Notes under the pieces: generated by a model
Told to the model about the DNA's origin: nothing
Seen by the model: the letters and a program-made list of their open reading frames with translations, nothing else
The model's database searches: none
In this document: positions 12,039 to 24,834 of the stretch, piece by piece
Numbering within the stretch: position 1 is the stretch's first letter
Layout of the letters: each line of letters begins with the position of its first letter
Translations under genes and position numbers: made by a program
NCBI GenBank assembly: GCA_027919835.1
Contig: JANVFP010000007.1
Location: forward strand, 248,001-312,000
From: Lentinula raphanica
Lineage: Eukaryota > Basidiomycota > Agaricomycetes > Agaricales > Omphalotaceae
Reading direction: 5' to 3'
Length of the DNA: 64,000 nucleotides

Positions 12039-14278
12039 TTATTGTGTTCCTGCTAAGATGCCTGTCCTCATCTCCTGTTGTTCAGTTCGCTGCAGAATCA
12101 ACCTTGCCCATTTCTCCGAACGAGGGGCAATTCTACAATCGAAAGGCTTTGGATAGCTAACCATTCAGCCAAGACGCAAAAACAATCAACAAATGTTACA
12201 CTCGCGCACTTCCGAACAAACCACTAACCTAATCATATTCTCACTGAAATTGGGCTCCAACTTATGGTTGGCTGGAGGTGAGATAGTAAAAGCAGCGAGC
12301 ATCGTCGATATCATTATTGACACGGAGTTTTCCGCCAGATATCGCCCAGGACAATATCGTCTTCCGAAACCGAAAGCATAGACTGAAGGATCGATTGTAG
12401 GCACAAGAGGATCCAAAAATCTCTCTGGTATGAACTCCTGTGGAGGATATTTTGGATTTGATTCGGATACGATTGCCCTTGGAAAAGATATGCAGTGACA
12501 TTAGAGCCTTCGTGATAGATTGGAGATGTCAAGCTCCAAAACTTACCAGATGTTGGGCATCACGATAGTCCCCTTTGGAATAAAATAGCCTTCGTATACA
12601 TCGTCTTCCCCACTACGCCGTGCCAAACCTACATACATCATCGCACATACCATTGGTGATTTTCAGGAACGAGCTTGACAAGATCAAAGAAGGTCTACAT
12701 ACCGAGAGGAAACGCAGGATTCCAACGCATAGTCTCCTTGATGACGGCTTTGACATACGGTAGATTGGGAACATCGGCGATAGTGGGAAGACGTTCTGTT
12801 CCAATCACCAAATCCAGTTCTTGCTGTGCCTTCATCTGCTTCTCGGGATTGAGCGCCATCGCCATGATGAAGGTGAGGACTGTGGCATATGTCTGCAAGT
12901 CGTGCGAGTAAGAGTAGGCTTCACATGTTGTTATTGGCCGACGTAACTGCTTCACCTCCAGCTAGATGCCAGGAAAAGTTCAATTTGAATGATAGGCATA
13001 CGAGAATAAAGATCAGACCTCCATACATAGTACCCAAGATCCATTTGATTCGATGTTCAGACTCGGTGTTGCCTCCAACAATAGCGAACAAATCCTTCGC
13101 TAGTGAATCAGCTGCTGTTCCGGAAGCCTACAAACGAAGTGAGATAAACAAAGATTCGAGTTCACACTGATACCATATGATACGGGGACGCTCACCAGCT
13201 GTGACTTGATATGCTCAAACGGACGATCTACGAGAGTGTCGATCATGTTTTTGCCGTGGATTGCCTCCTGCATGAATGGGAGCCATTTAGGTAGATGTTT
13301 CACTGTAATCAAACAACATTCGGTAGACGAAAAAAAACGAAAACACAAGATACGAACTGAAAGGGATCAGATCACAAAGGTAGGCACCGGGAACTGTTGC
13401 GGTTGTAACGATCTTCATTGTCTTCTCAGCGTGAATGATGTACTGGAGATAATCATATATATCATTGGAACTATTCTCAAGTAAAAGAGATGGGAAGTCT
13501 TTAACCTTTTCAACGATACCATGAGCAGGGAAACCATAGGTTACTGACATCACGACACGCGCAGCAGCTCTATCGAAGAATATAGCAGGTAAGTTATCAT
13601 CATCCAGAGTAATGTTGATTCGCATGACACGTACAATCTGACATGCATAAAGAAATCATCAGGATCCTTCAGAATATCGCGATTAAGAAGCGCAGCCAGA
13701 TCCTCTTGTATAGCACGGTACTTCTGAACAGAGCCGGAACTGAGCGCGATGTTCGCGAGCTTACGATGTTCTCGCCATTCTTTGCCGTACGGGATGAGAG
13801 CTAAACTCTGATGATGAAGGGCGTTTGGATTGAAAGTCAGTTTGATCTTCATGAGTGATTGTTGCCTATCCACCGACCTGATCAAGTCCCATAAGCTCAC
13901 CGGCCACAGTGAATACTGGGCGATGAGAGTAGTTCGTTCCATTCTTCTCCAAGAGGTCGTTCACTGCCTTTTGTGAGTTCAGTACAAGGACATTTGTACC
14001 CAAACCATGTAGGAAGATGATATCGCCTAGTACATTCAATCATTTGTACGATGCCGTTCAAGACCGCGAAGACACACACCATATTGATCTTTCATCCGAG
14101 TGAAGACTTTCCATGCCCCTTGTGCAAGGTCCACACTGAAGATGTTCCCAATGAGAGGGAACGACGGAGGTCCGGGTGCATAAGGAATGCTCTGTCGCCT
14201 AGGCCGGAAGACGATGAGGAGTATCGAGCATAGGAGGAGCAAGCCTGCTATAGGTAGGGCAATGTTATCAGCTATCAT
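12039..14278 (-). CDS. Cytochrome P450 (FGFGRR type)
   Basis: Haem-thiolate monooxygenase anchored in the ER. An N-terminal membrane helix ([18 protein letters not shown]) precedes the proline hinge ([13 protein letters not shown]). The I-helix reads AGGEAT. The K-helix ExxR is ETMR (in [15 protein letters not shown]). The PERF-like motif is PERFLDP. The haem loop [14 protein letters not shown] includes the cysteine ligand. The last exon, reached by an intron ending GGTTAG, gives [13 protein letters not shown] and a stop at 12039. This ending is typical of basidiomycete P450s of the CYP5144/CYP620-like kind, although I cannot assign the family. About nine introns split the gene. It is convergent with the aldo/keto reductase and lies beside an alpha/beta hydrolase. 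The substrate is unknown. Confidence 0.92.
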
Positions 14279-14700
14279 CACTGTATGTCTACAAGGAGAG
14301 AAAAGGATGTTGATTATGAAGACTGTCTGGGCCTTGAAGATCGAGGAGGTCGGATTTCACAAATATTCCGTACGAATAGATCCAGAGCAAAGCTCGCTTG
14401 AGTAGAAAGCACCAAATCGGATCCTCTCCATCTTCCCAACGAGGGTAAGAGATAATCCTTGTCCGGTGATAAATTGCGGGAGAAACAACCTGAAAGCCGC
14501 AGATTCCCGTAAGAGTTCTTCTAAGTTCTCGTTCTCTGATCTCTGATATCAACTTGTTCCGGTGTACGAGAGAATCAGTGATTATGTATATCTTCCCATT
14601 GTTAGCAGGTACCAGGCAATGGTGTATTCATTTGCGCAATTTGGACAAATCCGAGTGAAGAGATAGAGATACAGAATTTATATTTGACGAACAAAAACAA

Positions 14701-15910
14701 TCAGAGCTTGATGCAGTCCAGGTAAGCTTCGACAGATTTCTCAGGATCGTCCCAGTGCATCTGCCGTAAACCAATCAGCAAGGAACGAAATTGGAGAGAG
14801 AAAGAATAATGACATACGAAATGGTTAGCGCCTGGTACAACCTTCAGTTGTATATGATTCGTTCCTGCTTCCTTCTGCTCGCGTTCTACGGCCCAGAGAC
14901 CAGCAGGACCGAACGCGGGCGGCATCGTGCCGGTCATGAAAGCAATGCTCATCTTTGGAAGGAGCTCTTTCGTAGCCGGATCAAAGCACACCTTGCGAAA
15001 GGCAGCCTTGAGTGGGTTGGCGAGATTGAACAGGAAAGGAAGGTCCGATGTGGCAGCTTGATCAAGTTGTAACATCTCATCGGTTTCAGCTTTGGTCATG
15101 TTGTAGATGGAAGGTGGGCGGAGAGGAGATGCGAGTACGTATTCGAGCGAGTCAAGTTCGCGTTTGGAAAAGTCGCCGTGTTCGAAATATGAAGTTATCC
15201 AATGAGCAAATGCTTTGAATCGGAGCTCTTCTGGGATGGATGTCTCCCTCAATGGAGCCCAATTCTTTGGAGGGGTTGGAAGACCAAGAGCAAGAGGTGC
15301 AGGTTCTAATATGGATCGTTTGATTTACGCTAGTATAGCAGACACCATTATTAAACACGCACCTTGACCTATGAAGGCGCGTATATGAGCAGAGAGAAGG
15401 CCTCGAGCGTCCTGAGGCAGAGTATCGACAATCGACAAAGTGGCAATGGCTAATGAAGCTCCTGCAGACCATCCAAGGATGACGGCACCTCCGGATTTGC
15501 CATCTGGTGTTATTGGCGGAAGGTTATTTTGTTGAATAAACTTCGCAATGAACAGTCCAAATTCCTGACCACGCAAACGTAGCCAGGCATTCTTATTCTC
15601 GTCATCACCTCCGGTGAGCTCTTTCAGCTCCTCTGGAGTGTAAGGAGACGAGCCACCAAAGTTGCGGCGGTTCACAGCAACGAATCGGAATCCTTTGTCA
15701 TAAAATATCTTGGAGACTTTCTTGAAGATGACTGAAGACGAGCAAGGTGAGTATATGCTTCAAAATCACGATAGATCACGCACGGCCAGTAAAACACATC
15801 CCGTGTACGGCAAAGATGGTGACATAGGGTGTTTTGGCAGGTGCACCGCTGTCGATGAACGTAAGGTGAATGCCATTCTCGTTGACGACAAGAGTCTTCG
15901 TGTTAGCCAT
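14701..15910 (-). CDS. Alpha/beta hydrolase, intracellular paralogue
   Basis: Serine hydrolase of the alpha/beta fold, about 330-350 residues. It starts MANTKTLVVNENGIHLTF with no signal peptide, so it is probably cytosolic. The oxyanion-hole region is IFAVHGMCF, the nucleophile elbow is GWSAG (GxSxG, near 15460), and the C-terminal His is in PGANHF-MHWDD, split by an intron exactly as in its paralogue. The paralogue is at 29934-31211 on the other strand. The two share VAVNRR, ALGLPxPPxNW and FGPxxxWxVE-like blocks. It is divergent from the P450 at 16265. A role in ester or lactone hydrolysis or in acyl transfer within the cluster is plausible but not shown. The 420 bases downstream (14279-14700) hold no gene. 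Confidence 0.9.
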
Positions 15911-16264
15911 GGTGGTGAACAGCCAAGGATAGTAAGGTTTGCATTTGGCCCACAATCATCGAGGGCGGTCTTCTCGGTGCCATCTTTGGGTAACACGGCT
16001 GACTGAGCGTTTGGTGGTACTTACCGGAAAAAGGTTCACGTTGAAATCCTCGGCAATCCGCGGAGTTTGAAATCTTCTTTGGTCTCTCCGATCTTGTATC
16101 GTGGAACTGCTTGGACTTCACGAACTTGCTCAGAACTGATGAAGATGATTGATTTAGATTCTGCTGGTATATTCGATTGGAAGGGAGTTTCTTCCCGGAG
16201 AACTGGGAGAAGACTCGATAAGCAAGTTAATCTCGCAGTCTTCTACTTGGCTCAACATTGAACA
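15911..16264. promoter_or_regulatory. Shared divergent promoter, hydrolase/P450
   Basis: These 354 bases separate the start codons of the minus-strand hydrolase and the plus-strand P450, so both promoters must lie here. I see no clear TATA box or operator-like repeat. Co-regulation is inferred only from the arrangement. Confidence 0.45.
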
Positions 16265-18226
16265 ATGTCCCTCCAACGCCTACTACCAAATATCTCCATC
16301 ACCGTTCCTTCAGGCTGGAATTCTTCAATCTTCACATTCTTCAATGTATTGGCTCTCGTCTTCATCATTGAACGCTTCACTCGTTGGTGGATTCATCCAC
16401 TTCCGCCTCGTACGAGATTGGCTTCGCCCGAAGCTCCCTTTGATGAATTACCTATACAGATTTGCTTCAGTCTCGTATGCCTTCTGGTCAACCATGGGTA
16501 GTATACGCAGAGGCTTCCAAGGTTCTTGGTAAATTTTCTTTCTCATATCATTCGGAATTGACCAGTTTGCTGATGCACTTCTTAGGTGCTCTCATAACTC
16601 TTTCTCGACCGCTAATGGGTCCAGCAGTCATCGTCATCAACAGCTCAACAGCTGCATTCGAACTTCTCGATAAACGAAGCGTGTTCGCCTGCAGGCCTAG
16701 TATCCCTATGGCGGAACTCATGGGCAGGCAGAACAACGTCGGGTTCACATTCTATGGGAACCGGCTTCGAGAGATGAGAAGAATCATGCATTCACTGTTG
16801 AACTCCACTGCGGTGAACTCACATTGGAGTCATCTCATAGAATCACAGTCATTGGAGCTAGTCCATCGACTGTTGAACTCTCCTGACACGTTTGAACAGG
16901 AGATAGAAAGGTGAACCTCGATGCTATCTGCCAAAGGGATGCAGCTGAATTGATTTGTTTGCAGCTCAATACAAGAAATGATTGTGTGCTTGACTTATGG
17001 CAAGAAACCTGACGAAGAATACACCAAAACCGCGAAACAGGTTATGTTCGACACATGGACGGCTCTACAACACCACCGTTGGACAGTGAATGCATTTCCA
17101 TTGCGTACGTTCTATCTTTATTTGCTACGTCCAATGTGAAGTCATAGTGTTTACACAGTTAGGTACCTTCCTCCATGGTTTCCTGGTGCTAGCTTCAAAC
17201 GCTTAGCGGCCGATGCAAAAGAACGTTTTGAGAGAATGACGCGGCTGCCATTCTTTGCTGCCAAAACGGAGATGGTAAGCAGCGATATTTCTCTATCTAT
17301 CATTAGATGCGTTCATTCACAGCTCCAAGCTCAGTGGAGTCGGGGACCCATGCTTTGTCCGTCTGGCGTTGGAAGATGATCAGCATTCTAGTTCAATGGA
17401 GCATGAGGAATTGGTGATGTACGCAGCGGGAAGTCTGTTCAGTGGTTTGTCACCTACAACTCTGAGTAAGTACAAGATTACTGAATATTCTTCTAGCTGG
17501 GGCCGACACAGTGCGCACTCTGCGAAACGAATTACGTTCAGGACGTACTCATATAATTCTTCCTAGATATCCGGTTTCCTTCTGACGTTCTTACTCCTCA
17601 TGATACACCATCAAGACATCCAAAAACGTGCTCATGAAGAAATCCTAGCAACGATCGGCGAACATCGACTTCCTTGCCTTGCCGACCAATCATCTATGCC
17701 CTTCCTTCAGGCCGTAATCCAGGAGACACACCGTTTCCATCCTCCTGTGCCCTTGGCTACTCACAGCACTTACGCGGAGGATGAGTACGAAGGACATCGG
17801 ATCCCGAAGAAAGCATGGGTTTTGGCGAACATCTGGTACAACTTATATCTGACGGTGGTATCTACGGCGTCCTCTGACATCCCACCCGGTTACATAGGGC
17901 TATGACCCACGAAAGCGAACGATACGATCAGCCGGATACCTTCAATCCAGACAGGTATCTCCAACAGCCTGCGGCACCTGATCCTCGAATACAGACATTT
18001 GGATTTGGAAGACGGTACGTACCACGTACACATAACTCAAACCCCCTCGATCTCAATACCAATCACGGAATCGTACGACAGACAATGTCCCGGTTTACAT
18101 CTCGCTAACGCTGTCATCTTTCTGAACGTTGCTCGACTTTTGAAATGCTTCGCCATCTTGCCGCCCCTAGAGAATGGCGAACCAGTTGTGCCGCCACTTG
18201 ATTTCAAGACTGCGTTTATCTCGTGA
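16265..18226 (+). CDS. Cytochrome P450 (FGFGRR type), second
   Basis: Membrane-anchored P450. The start MSLQRLLPNISITV leads into a hydrophobic segment (IFTFFNVLALVFIIERF). The substrate-channel region AVIVINSSTAAFELLDKRS is typical of the clade. The I-helix is SAGADT, assembled from a 15-nt exon near 17497-17511. The ExxR is ETHR in VIQETHRFHPPVPL. The haem loop FGFGRR-QCPGLHLAN is interrupted by an intron just before the Cys ligand. The end is VVPPLDFKTAFIS at 18226. The exon beginning at 17330 fits the frame only if its intron ends in AAG; using the nearer CAG would break the frame. It differs clearly from the other two P450s in the cluster, so it is not a recent duplicate. Confidence 0.9.
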
Positions 18227-18505
18227 GCTGTCACATATTGCAGTCCAATCGTATGGATTGTTCATGATCCTTTCCAGATCTCCAGCGTCGTTTCAATGCA
18301 GACTCGTTCCCCGTGATACAGCTTTCGTCGCGACTCGCGGGTAGCACCTTTATGTGATAGTACAAAATATACTCAGGATGATTCTTGACTCATTTGATGA
18401 TATGCATGACAGACCCAGTGAAATGATGTACAGCCAGCCGTCTAAATGAACTTCATGCAGGGTAAGTGCACAAACTGTGCCCAAACTAACCAAAGCTGCA
18501 ACAAT

Positions 18506-19526
18506 TTAGGTCAATTCCAGGAAGGAAAGCAAATCATGAAGCAAACCGACGTTATAAAGCCCATAAGACTTTCTATCATCCATCGCCGACCTGAAGCAGT
18601 AGAACCGCAACCCGACAACCAAACCTACAGCGCCAAATATGAGAGATAGCCATGGATGAGGACCATGGCAAGTTGAGATCAGCATCGAGGTCCATCCCCA
18701 CACTGACAGCAATATAGCTATCCGACTTGCTTTCGGAAACACAACGGGCAGAGTTTTCCGACCGATGAGTGCATCGCCTTCTATGTCGCGGAAATCATGA
18801 GCATAGATCGTGGTGAAAATGATAAGGCTGTTATAGATGAAAGAATAAAACAAGTGTCTATCCTTTATTGATTCTGTGGTTCCATGCAGTCAACTTCTAC
18901 TGGCAGACTCGGAGCAGGAAAATTGAAGTTACCCCGATTGGCAATGCCAACTGACCCAGCATTAAACATTGCATATCCCCAAGCGTTACATGCATTCCTG
19001 AGAAGCCAGTGCGATCCGAACCCAAACTCATTATGAGCCATGAATGCAAGTGACAGTAGAACACCGATGCTGGTGATACGGTGATACACAGAGAGCCAGA
19101 TACAAACAGGGAGGAGCAACCAGCGTAATTGCCGAGTGGTAGATATGGGAATGAGGTTCGACGGAATTGGGCGCCAGGGTTTGTTCAGCGTATCTTCTTC
19201 CGTGTGTAAGCTCTGATTGGAAACGCAGAATTGGAGGAGATGAAGCCATGTCCAGAAGAGCGCAGCAAGGAGACTGGATGAGTTTACGGGGGTAGTCGAT
19301 ATAACGGTGAAAGAAGCCTTTGTAGCGCATTGACTATGGTGCTGGCATATTCAGTACTATCAATACTCACCACAGGTATCATCACCGTTCTAAGGTCTGA
19401 TACAGTGAATAAGATTAGAATCCGGGGTAGATTTATCAAGCTTCGGAATGGGAAGTGAACAGCATGGAACATTCTCCAGCTTGTCGGATTCGGACTTAGT
19501 ATGGGTATGGATGCGCTGGATAGCAT
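18506..19526 (-). CDS. UbiA-type prenyltransferase or terpene cyclase
   Basis: Integral membrane enzyme of the UbiA superfamily. Three exons, 19526-19371, 19317-18933 and 18873-18506, total 909 nt and encode 302 residues. Exon 2 follows an intron ending in AAG. The first metal-binding motif sits in SNQSLHTEEDTLNKPWRPIP, the second in YAHDFRDIEGDALIGRKTLP. Both are the Asp-rich motifs that bind Mg and the diphosphate. In fungi this subgroup includes aromatic prenyltransferases and also true sesquiterpene cyclases, as in the fumagillin pathway (Fma-TC). The EEDxxNKPWRP form fits the subgroup, but cyclase and transferase cannot be separated by eye. No polyketide synthase or terpene synthase of another class is seen nearby, so this is the likely scaffold-forming enzyme of the cluster. 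Confidence 0.88.
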
Positions 19527-20234
19527 GGTTGAACTGAGTGCATGAGAGCCACAGTAGATTTATATCTTTCAGCGACGTATGAGTTGGAGTAGTTCTCAAT
19601 CAGAGAACGCCATTCGGATTCAGTATTATTACATCTCTTTGGGCAAGATATGGACAATCGATCCTTCGTCGAAAGAACCAGTCTCTGGTCGAGCCGAGGA
19701 AGCGGAAGAGTGGCCTTGAGTCTTCAAAGAGACCATTGCGGAAGGTGACTGTCGATTCAAAATTGCTTGCGGTAAATGGCACCGGGACCTCGTCGCTTCT
19801 GACGTCCGAAGAGCACGCAGCCATTACGCCCAGAAATGGTATCACCATTGGTTTTGAGGCTGGCCATTCTGAGAAGACTGCAAAACATCGAAGAAACAAA
19901 GTTTCGATTCGTATTGTCGCTGAGCACAGATTATACAAGATTATAGACCACGTACACGATTCCCGCTATCATTCAATCAACGAATCTCATCAAATCAGAA
20001 AAAAAAGCCAAAGTTCCAAAGGCCTTCCTCTTTTTCTTGAATGACTTTGTCTTTCCTGTTTTTCACGGGTAGGCATGCCCACTCTAAGAACACACTTTCT
20101 CATCAAGGTCAGACGACAAACGAGAGAACCAGTTAAAGCATTAATGATTAATGAACATTTGGGACCCACGAAGTGGGCGTGGAGGGGGAGGGAGAAGAAA
20201 GCCAAGATGACTGTCTTGTTATCTCGTATCAAAT
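19527..20234. other. Intergenic region in the cluster
   Basis: No gene could be supported. A minus-strand frame at 19600-19938 (SSDVRSDEVPVPFTASNF) looks faintly protein-like but has no family signature or splice partners. This stretch includes the promoter of the UbiA-type gene. Confidence 0.45.
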
Positions 20235-22689
20235 TCAGGCCGGTACAGCCCTCACCCATAAGCCGCCTTTGACGAAAGTGGTGACACTACTTTTGGGCCA
20301 AATTCTCTCATGCCGCTGTCTTCCACTCTTTGTTTGCCTCCAATGCAACGGAGGAGAAGAGCCCTCCGGCATCGAGTCTTCTGCGAGCTCGAAGGACTTG
20401 AAGCGTTGTAAGAGAAGAACGAGGAAATAAGAAGCCTCGTTGAGTGCGAAGTTCTGACCGAGGCACTAAATTGTGTGACATCAGTAGTTGCGCTCGTATA
20501 CCGGTACTTATGCAATAGCTTACCACTCTGGGTCCAGCATGGAATGGCAAGAAGATGAACCTGCACATTGGACTCAGTGTTGATGAGCTATCCGAAAGAG
20601 GGAACCTGAACCTACGGGTCTTGGATCATCCTCTCCAAGCCATCTCCGTCTTTAATATCCTTAGAAAGCAAACTCTCTTCGCCGGTTCTTCCATTGACGT
20701 CCGTATCGTGTATACGATCCGAAAGCCATCTTTCAGGTCTAAAGTCCTCGGCGTCTTCTCCCCATAGATCCTTGCGTCGTTGGATCAAGAACGTGTTGTA
20801 GAGAATCGTCGTATTAGAAGGTATGAAAACGGAGTTCGTGGCATGAGCCTTCGATAGAGGAGTGCAAGGAACAGCGCAGGGAGAATCAGAAAGACGAGAA
20901 TTCATCGGCACCGGTGGAAATAGACGTAGGGTTTCATTGAGGACCGCCCTCACTGGTAAAGTATGAAGAAGGCCGTGTCAGAAAGGCATCTAGTAAGTGA
21001 TACCAAGACATACAATACTTCAGGCTCTTCAAATTTTCCAGAGTTGGTCTGCCATCATTGTGGTAATGGTCAAGAATCTCAGCACGAAGACGATGAGTGA
21101 CTTCTGGGTGGCAGCACAAAAGATATATAACGAAGCTCAGGAGAGTTGAAGTCTAAGAATTGTAGCGTTCATTGTTGACTTTGACCATTGTTCAAGTGTA
21201 AATCCAAAACATACCGTATCCCTCCCGGCGAGGAGCATGTTAAGGAGTTGGAACCTAACCGTATCGCGATCTAAGTCAAAGATGAGTTGAGGGCTACAAT
21301 TCAACATGATCAATCTGCCCTACCCTCGGTGCTTCGGGCAAGATGGTCCAAGAACGTCTCGTCCTCTTCATCAGTTTCAATATGCCTTCTATTTCTTCTG
21401 TCAAGTGCTTTATCCACAAGCGGTCGAAGAAAGTCGTGTACTACTGCGTTAGACTTCTCCGTACTGTCATGAAAGAACTCGAACAGGGGCCATATGTTTC
21501 CGATTCGCATGCGAGTCGAGATCTTGATTTGAACATCCTATGCAACTCATCAGTAACTGCACACGAAATAAGAGAAACGAGTGAACGCATACCTCAAAAG
21601 CCCAAGCGAAACTTCCAAACTCGTCATCGATTGCACTTCCCTTGGGACCCATCTTGACTGCATGATTACCTTGGCCTGGAAGTTCTAGCATCAAAGTGTT
21701 CAAGGTTTGGCCGAACAAGAATTCCGAAGCAGTGTCGAGAGTGAATCTTGCGAACAGATCTTGTGCATCGAATGCCCGTGTTTTGGTGCCATCCTCGGTT
21801 TTCAAGGAGGATATGATATTCAATGTACGGTCTGTGTATTTCTCGAAGATGTTGAAGTCTGAAACGCGTTCCCTTGCAAACCAAGGTCGAGCGATTTGTC
21901 GATGCTGAAAATCGGATTTCGTAATCAGTAATGTCTACTTATCTAAAGTCAGTTAAGAACATACAGCTCGCCATTCTTCTTGGTCTCGATTGAAAATACC
22001 GTTTCCCAGGAAGGCTTCGCTGTGGATCGACTGACTGTGAGATACATAAGAGCCATCCAACACACTCTGTCCTTACAAGCGCTCCTGCCAGTAATACCCT
22101 TTGTGGAATCTATCAGGTCCAGCTCCAGTCAAGAGATTCTTGACGAGTTCTTGGTCGATAGAGATGATCTACGATATTGTGTCAAGCAAATGAGTCATCG
22201 CAGTGTGTAGCAAGAACACAGCATCTACAAACTTGATCACCCCAAAGAATCCGAGTGTTGAGGGTATGTGAGCCATATTCCTCGAAGAGATCGGCGAAGA
22301 ACTGCATCAAGTAGTCTTCGTGCATTGATTTGACGAGTTTTATGGCAATGTCTAGGTTACCAGGCCATTTGCCCTGCACTCGAGGAATTGAGACGGCATT
22401 AAAGGACGCTGGTCGAGTAGAGGATCAGGCCTCGAATGTTGAACCAACGAAAGCATACTGAGCACGCACCAGCAAGTCTAGCGTTGTTATACTCGTCCCA
22501 GCAAATCCTGAGCCACCCAACCAAAGGTACCACCAAAAAATGCAGCAGGAAGCGGGAAAAGACGGGTATCTCAGTATACGAAAAGCCTGTCGCGGTCAAA
22601 GCTGCAACAAGGCATAGTTGAGGGACTAAGATAGTCGAGCTGAGATCGAGTAGAAACCGAATTCTGTAATGACGAGGGTGTAGTTTCAT
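20235..22689 (-). CDS. Cytochrome P450, CYP63-like
   Basis: Long-type basidiomycete P450. The start (MKLHPRHYRIRFLLDLSS) and paired hydrophobic segments (LVPQLCLVAALTATGF, FLLHFLVVPLVGWL) resemble the CYP63 family, known for hydroxylating alkanes and other lipophilic substrates. The C-helix region gives FARERVSDFNIFEKYTDR, the I-helix LLAGRDT, the ExxR ETLRLFPPVP, and the PERW motif FRPERWLSD. The haem loop is FHAGPRVCLGQNFA, split by an intron next to the Cys. The end LWVRAVPA stops at 20235. About twelve introns are present. The family assignment rests on overall appearance. Confidence 0.88.
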
Positions 22690-22970
22690 TTTGTTAGTTG
22701 GGCTTAGAGATCTGATTGAAGACGCATACTTTTATTAGCTTTCATTGCATGATTGAGTTTGGATCGCTTCAGCAACTCATGACCAACGTGGTGGAAGAGA
22801 AGAGCAGAATTTCGCAGACGGCCATACGCCGAAGATGGATTCTAAATATGGTAATTCAACGCCGGACCTCTGAAGAATCTCATAAACTCTCCCATAAATC
22901 AAGTGGTCTCGTAGATAAGAACTAATCTTCTACGGGACTTCTCCTCCGAAAGAACCACGCGTTAGCTCAA
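22690..22970. promoter_or_regulatory. Shared divergent promoter, P450/methyltransferase
   Basis: Only 281 bases separate the starts of the CYP63-like P450 (minus) and the methyltransferase-like gene (plus). Regulatory signals for both genes must lie here; none is obvious by eye. Confidence 0.45.
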
Positions 22971-23781
22971 ATGTCTCTTCTGAAACTCCCCCTACTACTC
23001 GCAGGAGCCATATCCATCTGGATGGCTCTAACACCACCTCATACGCCTGCCAAATCAGAGAAACTCCCTCCAACATTCGTCGGAAGATTCGCCAAGATTT
23101 TCGTGACGTCCATGAAGGTGAACATAAGCGCAACCTCCCTTTCGGTAGCACCTTCGTCTCATTTGATCAGATCGCCCATGCCCTCAGTTGTCTCTGCGAA
23201 AGTCTGATTATCCTTTCGAAACACGGCAAGTTCGTCAATCCAACAGTCGTTCGGTACTTTGCATATACTACGCCCTCGTCTCAGTGTATCAACGGCACGG
23301 GAATGACCAGATCGTTCCTTTTCGGATCCTTCGTAGCCATAGCAGGCTCACAGCTTCGTTTAGCTTGCTATCGTATTCTGGGGTCGTACTTCACATTTGA
23401 GCTGGCAATTCGCTCTAACCATAAGCTAATCACTCGAGGTAAGCTCCCGGTTTCTCTATCAGAGGAAAGTTTACCTACACTGGTTTAGGACCCTACTCAT
23501 ACGTCCGACACCCAGCCTACACTGGTCTCATCATGACAATGTTGGGAGAAGCCATTATTCAATTTGGGAACGGCTCATGGCTAAGGGAATGTGGATGGAC
23601 GAGCTTCGCAGGCATCAGAGTTTACGCAATCATACTTCTTGTTCAGATTGGAAGCATTTCGTTCAGTGTTGCTACCAAGCGGGCAAGGAACGAGGATAAA
23701 GCTTTGCGAGAACGATTCGGTGAGGAGTGGCAGGCATGGGCTAGAAATACTCCGTACCTACTGATTCCGTACATTTATTGA
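22971..23781 (+). CDS. Isoprenylcysteine carboxyl methyltransferase-like
   Basis: Membrane methyltransferase of the ICMT/PEMT type, which methylates prenylated carboxyls using S-adenosylmethionine. It starts MSLLKLPLLLAGAISIW. The core shows RLACYRILGSYFTFELAIR and, after an intron at about 23437-23488, the signature GPYSYVRHPAYTG. The end RARNEDKALRERFGEEW...YLLIPYIY is typical. The frame changes near 23093-23110: the first 40 codons are in one frame and the rest in the next, with no GT-AG intron to explain it. One extra T in the run at 23097-23100 would give a continuous protein. It is therefore either damaged or affected by a sequence error. ICMT-like enzymes occur in basidiomycete metabolite clusters, where the acceptor may be a small terpenoid acid rather than a protein; that is inference. 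Confidence 0.85.
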
Positions 23782-23942
23782 TGTCTTGCGATGAGAGCGT
23801 ATCCGACGTACGAGATGTCGATGAGGTTTTGTCATTCGGGCCACTGGGTTCGATATACTAAATTCCACATGTACGTAGCATGAAGAGGTTTGATTGAAGA
23901 AGCAATTGTGTGAATATCAGGAGACATGTGGGTCTTTCAGAA

Positions 23943-24834
23943 TTATAATCTGTTCAATGAATTAGGGCATATTGTTACTGATTGAAGAATAAAGAATGCG
24001 CCTGACCGTTCTCTAGATCTGGGACTATCCACAAATTCCCATTGTTGAAAATAATGCATCAACCTTCCCCATCTCCCGTTATTCATCTGTATGATGTTTT
24101 TCCATTCGCTTGTTTCCTCACCCAGTATCCGTTTGACCCACACGAACCACGCAACCATCACCATATCAGCATACGTGAGTTCATCTCCAAACCAGAACAG
24201 CCCTTGCTTCCCGTTTGCATCCATATAACGGGACATAGCATCAAGTCCTCGGCGAACCTGATCCCACAAACGTGAATGATCTCGCGGAGGTGCAATATCC
24301 TCTAATTTCTTTTTGTACCTAAGTTCTCGAGTGGTCCGGAAATATTCTTGACTTGCTGTAGGAAGCTTTAGATAGACGGGAAGGATCATGAGTGGGAAAA
24401 GATGGCGAAGGACCTTGTCTAGCCACAGGTCCTCGAATGATAGGATTGCAGCGTGAAGGTTGACGGGAAAGAGAGGCCGGTGTGAATAGGTCGAGTCAAG
24501 GTACTGGGCGATTCGCAAGGAGTCAGAAAGGTAGATTGATGTTTGAGGGTCGTAGATAACAGGTACTGTGTAAAATAAGCTGCCATCGGGCTTGTGGCCT
24601 CCAGGTGAAACGTTGTGAGCTTGACATAGGTCGCGGATCTGGGGATAGTCGACCCATCGAGTTTTGTGAGGTAGACCTTTATAGTTCAAGATCAATCTAT
24701 GTCAAAGACATTGAGATATTGAAGGAACGGTCTAGTCGAGCTGGCTACTAGTACCTGACTTTCCAGACGTTGGGAGACCAGTCTCGATCTTGATGTTCAG
24801 CTGCAGCTGTTGGAATATCATAGAGTATAATCAT
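23943..24834 (-). CDS. Glutathione S-transferase
   Basis: Soluble glutathione transferase of about 265 residues. Exon 1 runs from the ATG at 24834 (MIILYDIPTAAAEHQDRDWSP) to about 24756. After one intron with a CATAG acceptor, the rest is a single exon. The thioredoxin-like N-terminal domain has WSPNVWKVRLILNYKGL and the cis-Pro motif in YTVPVIYDP, followed by LSDSLRIAQYLD. The C-terminal helical domain includes FWFGDELTYADMVMVAW, the usual N-capping region. This fits the fungal etherase-related (GTE/FuA-like) classes. Glutathione transferases in such clusters detoxify or conjugate electrophilic intermediates. No break is seen. Confidence 0.9.

Noticed and set aside
17320..17345. Frameshift in the second P450
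   Set aside because: An intron ending in CCAAG with the exon starting at 17330 keeps the frame and gives the expected sequence, so no lesion is needed.
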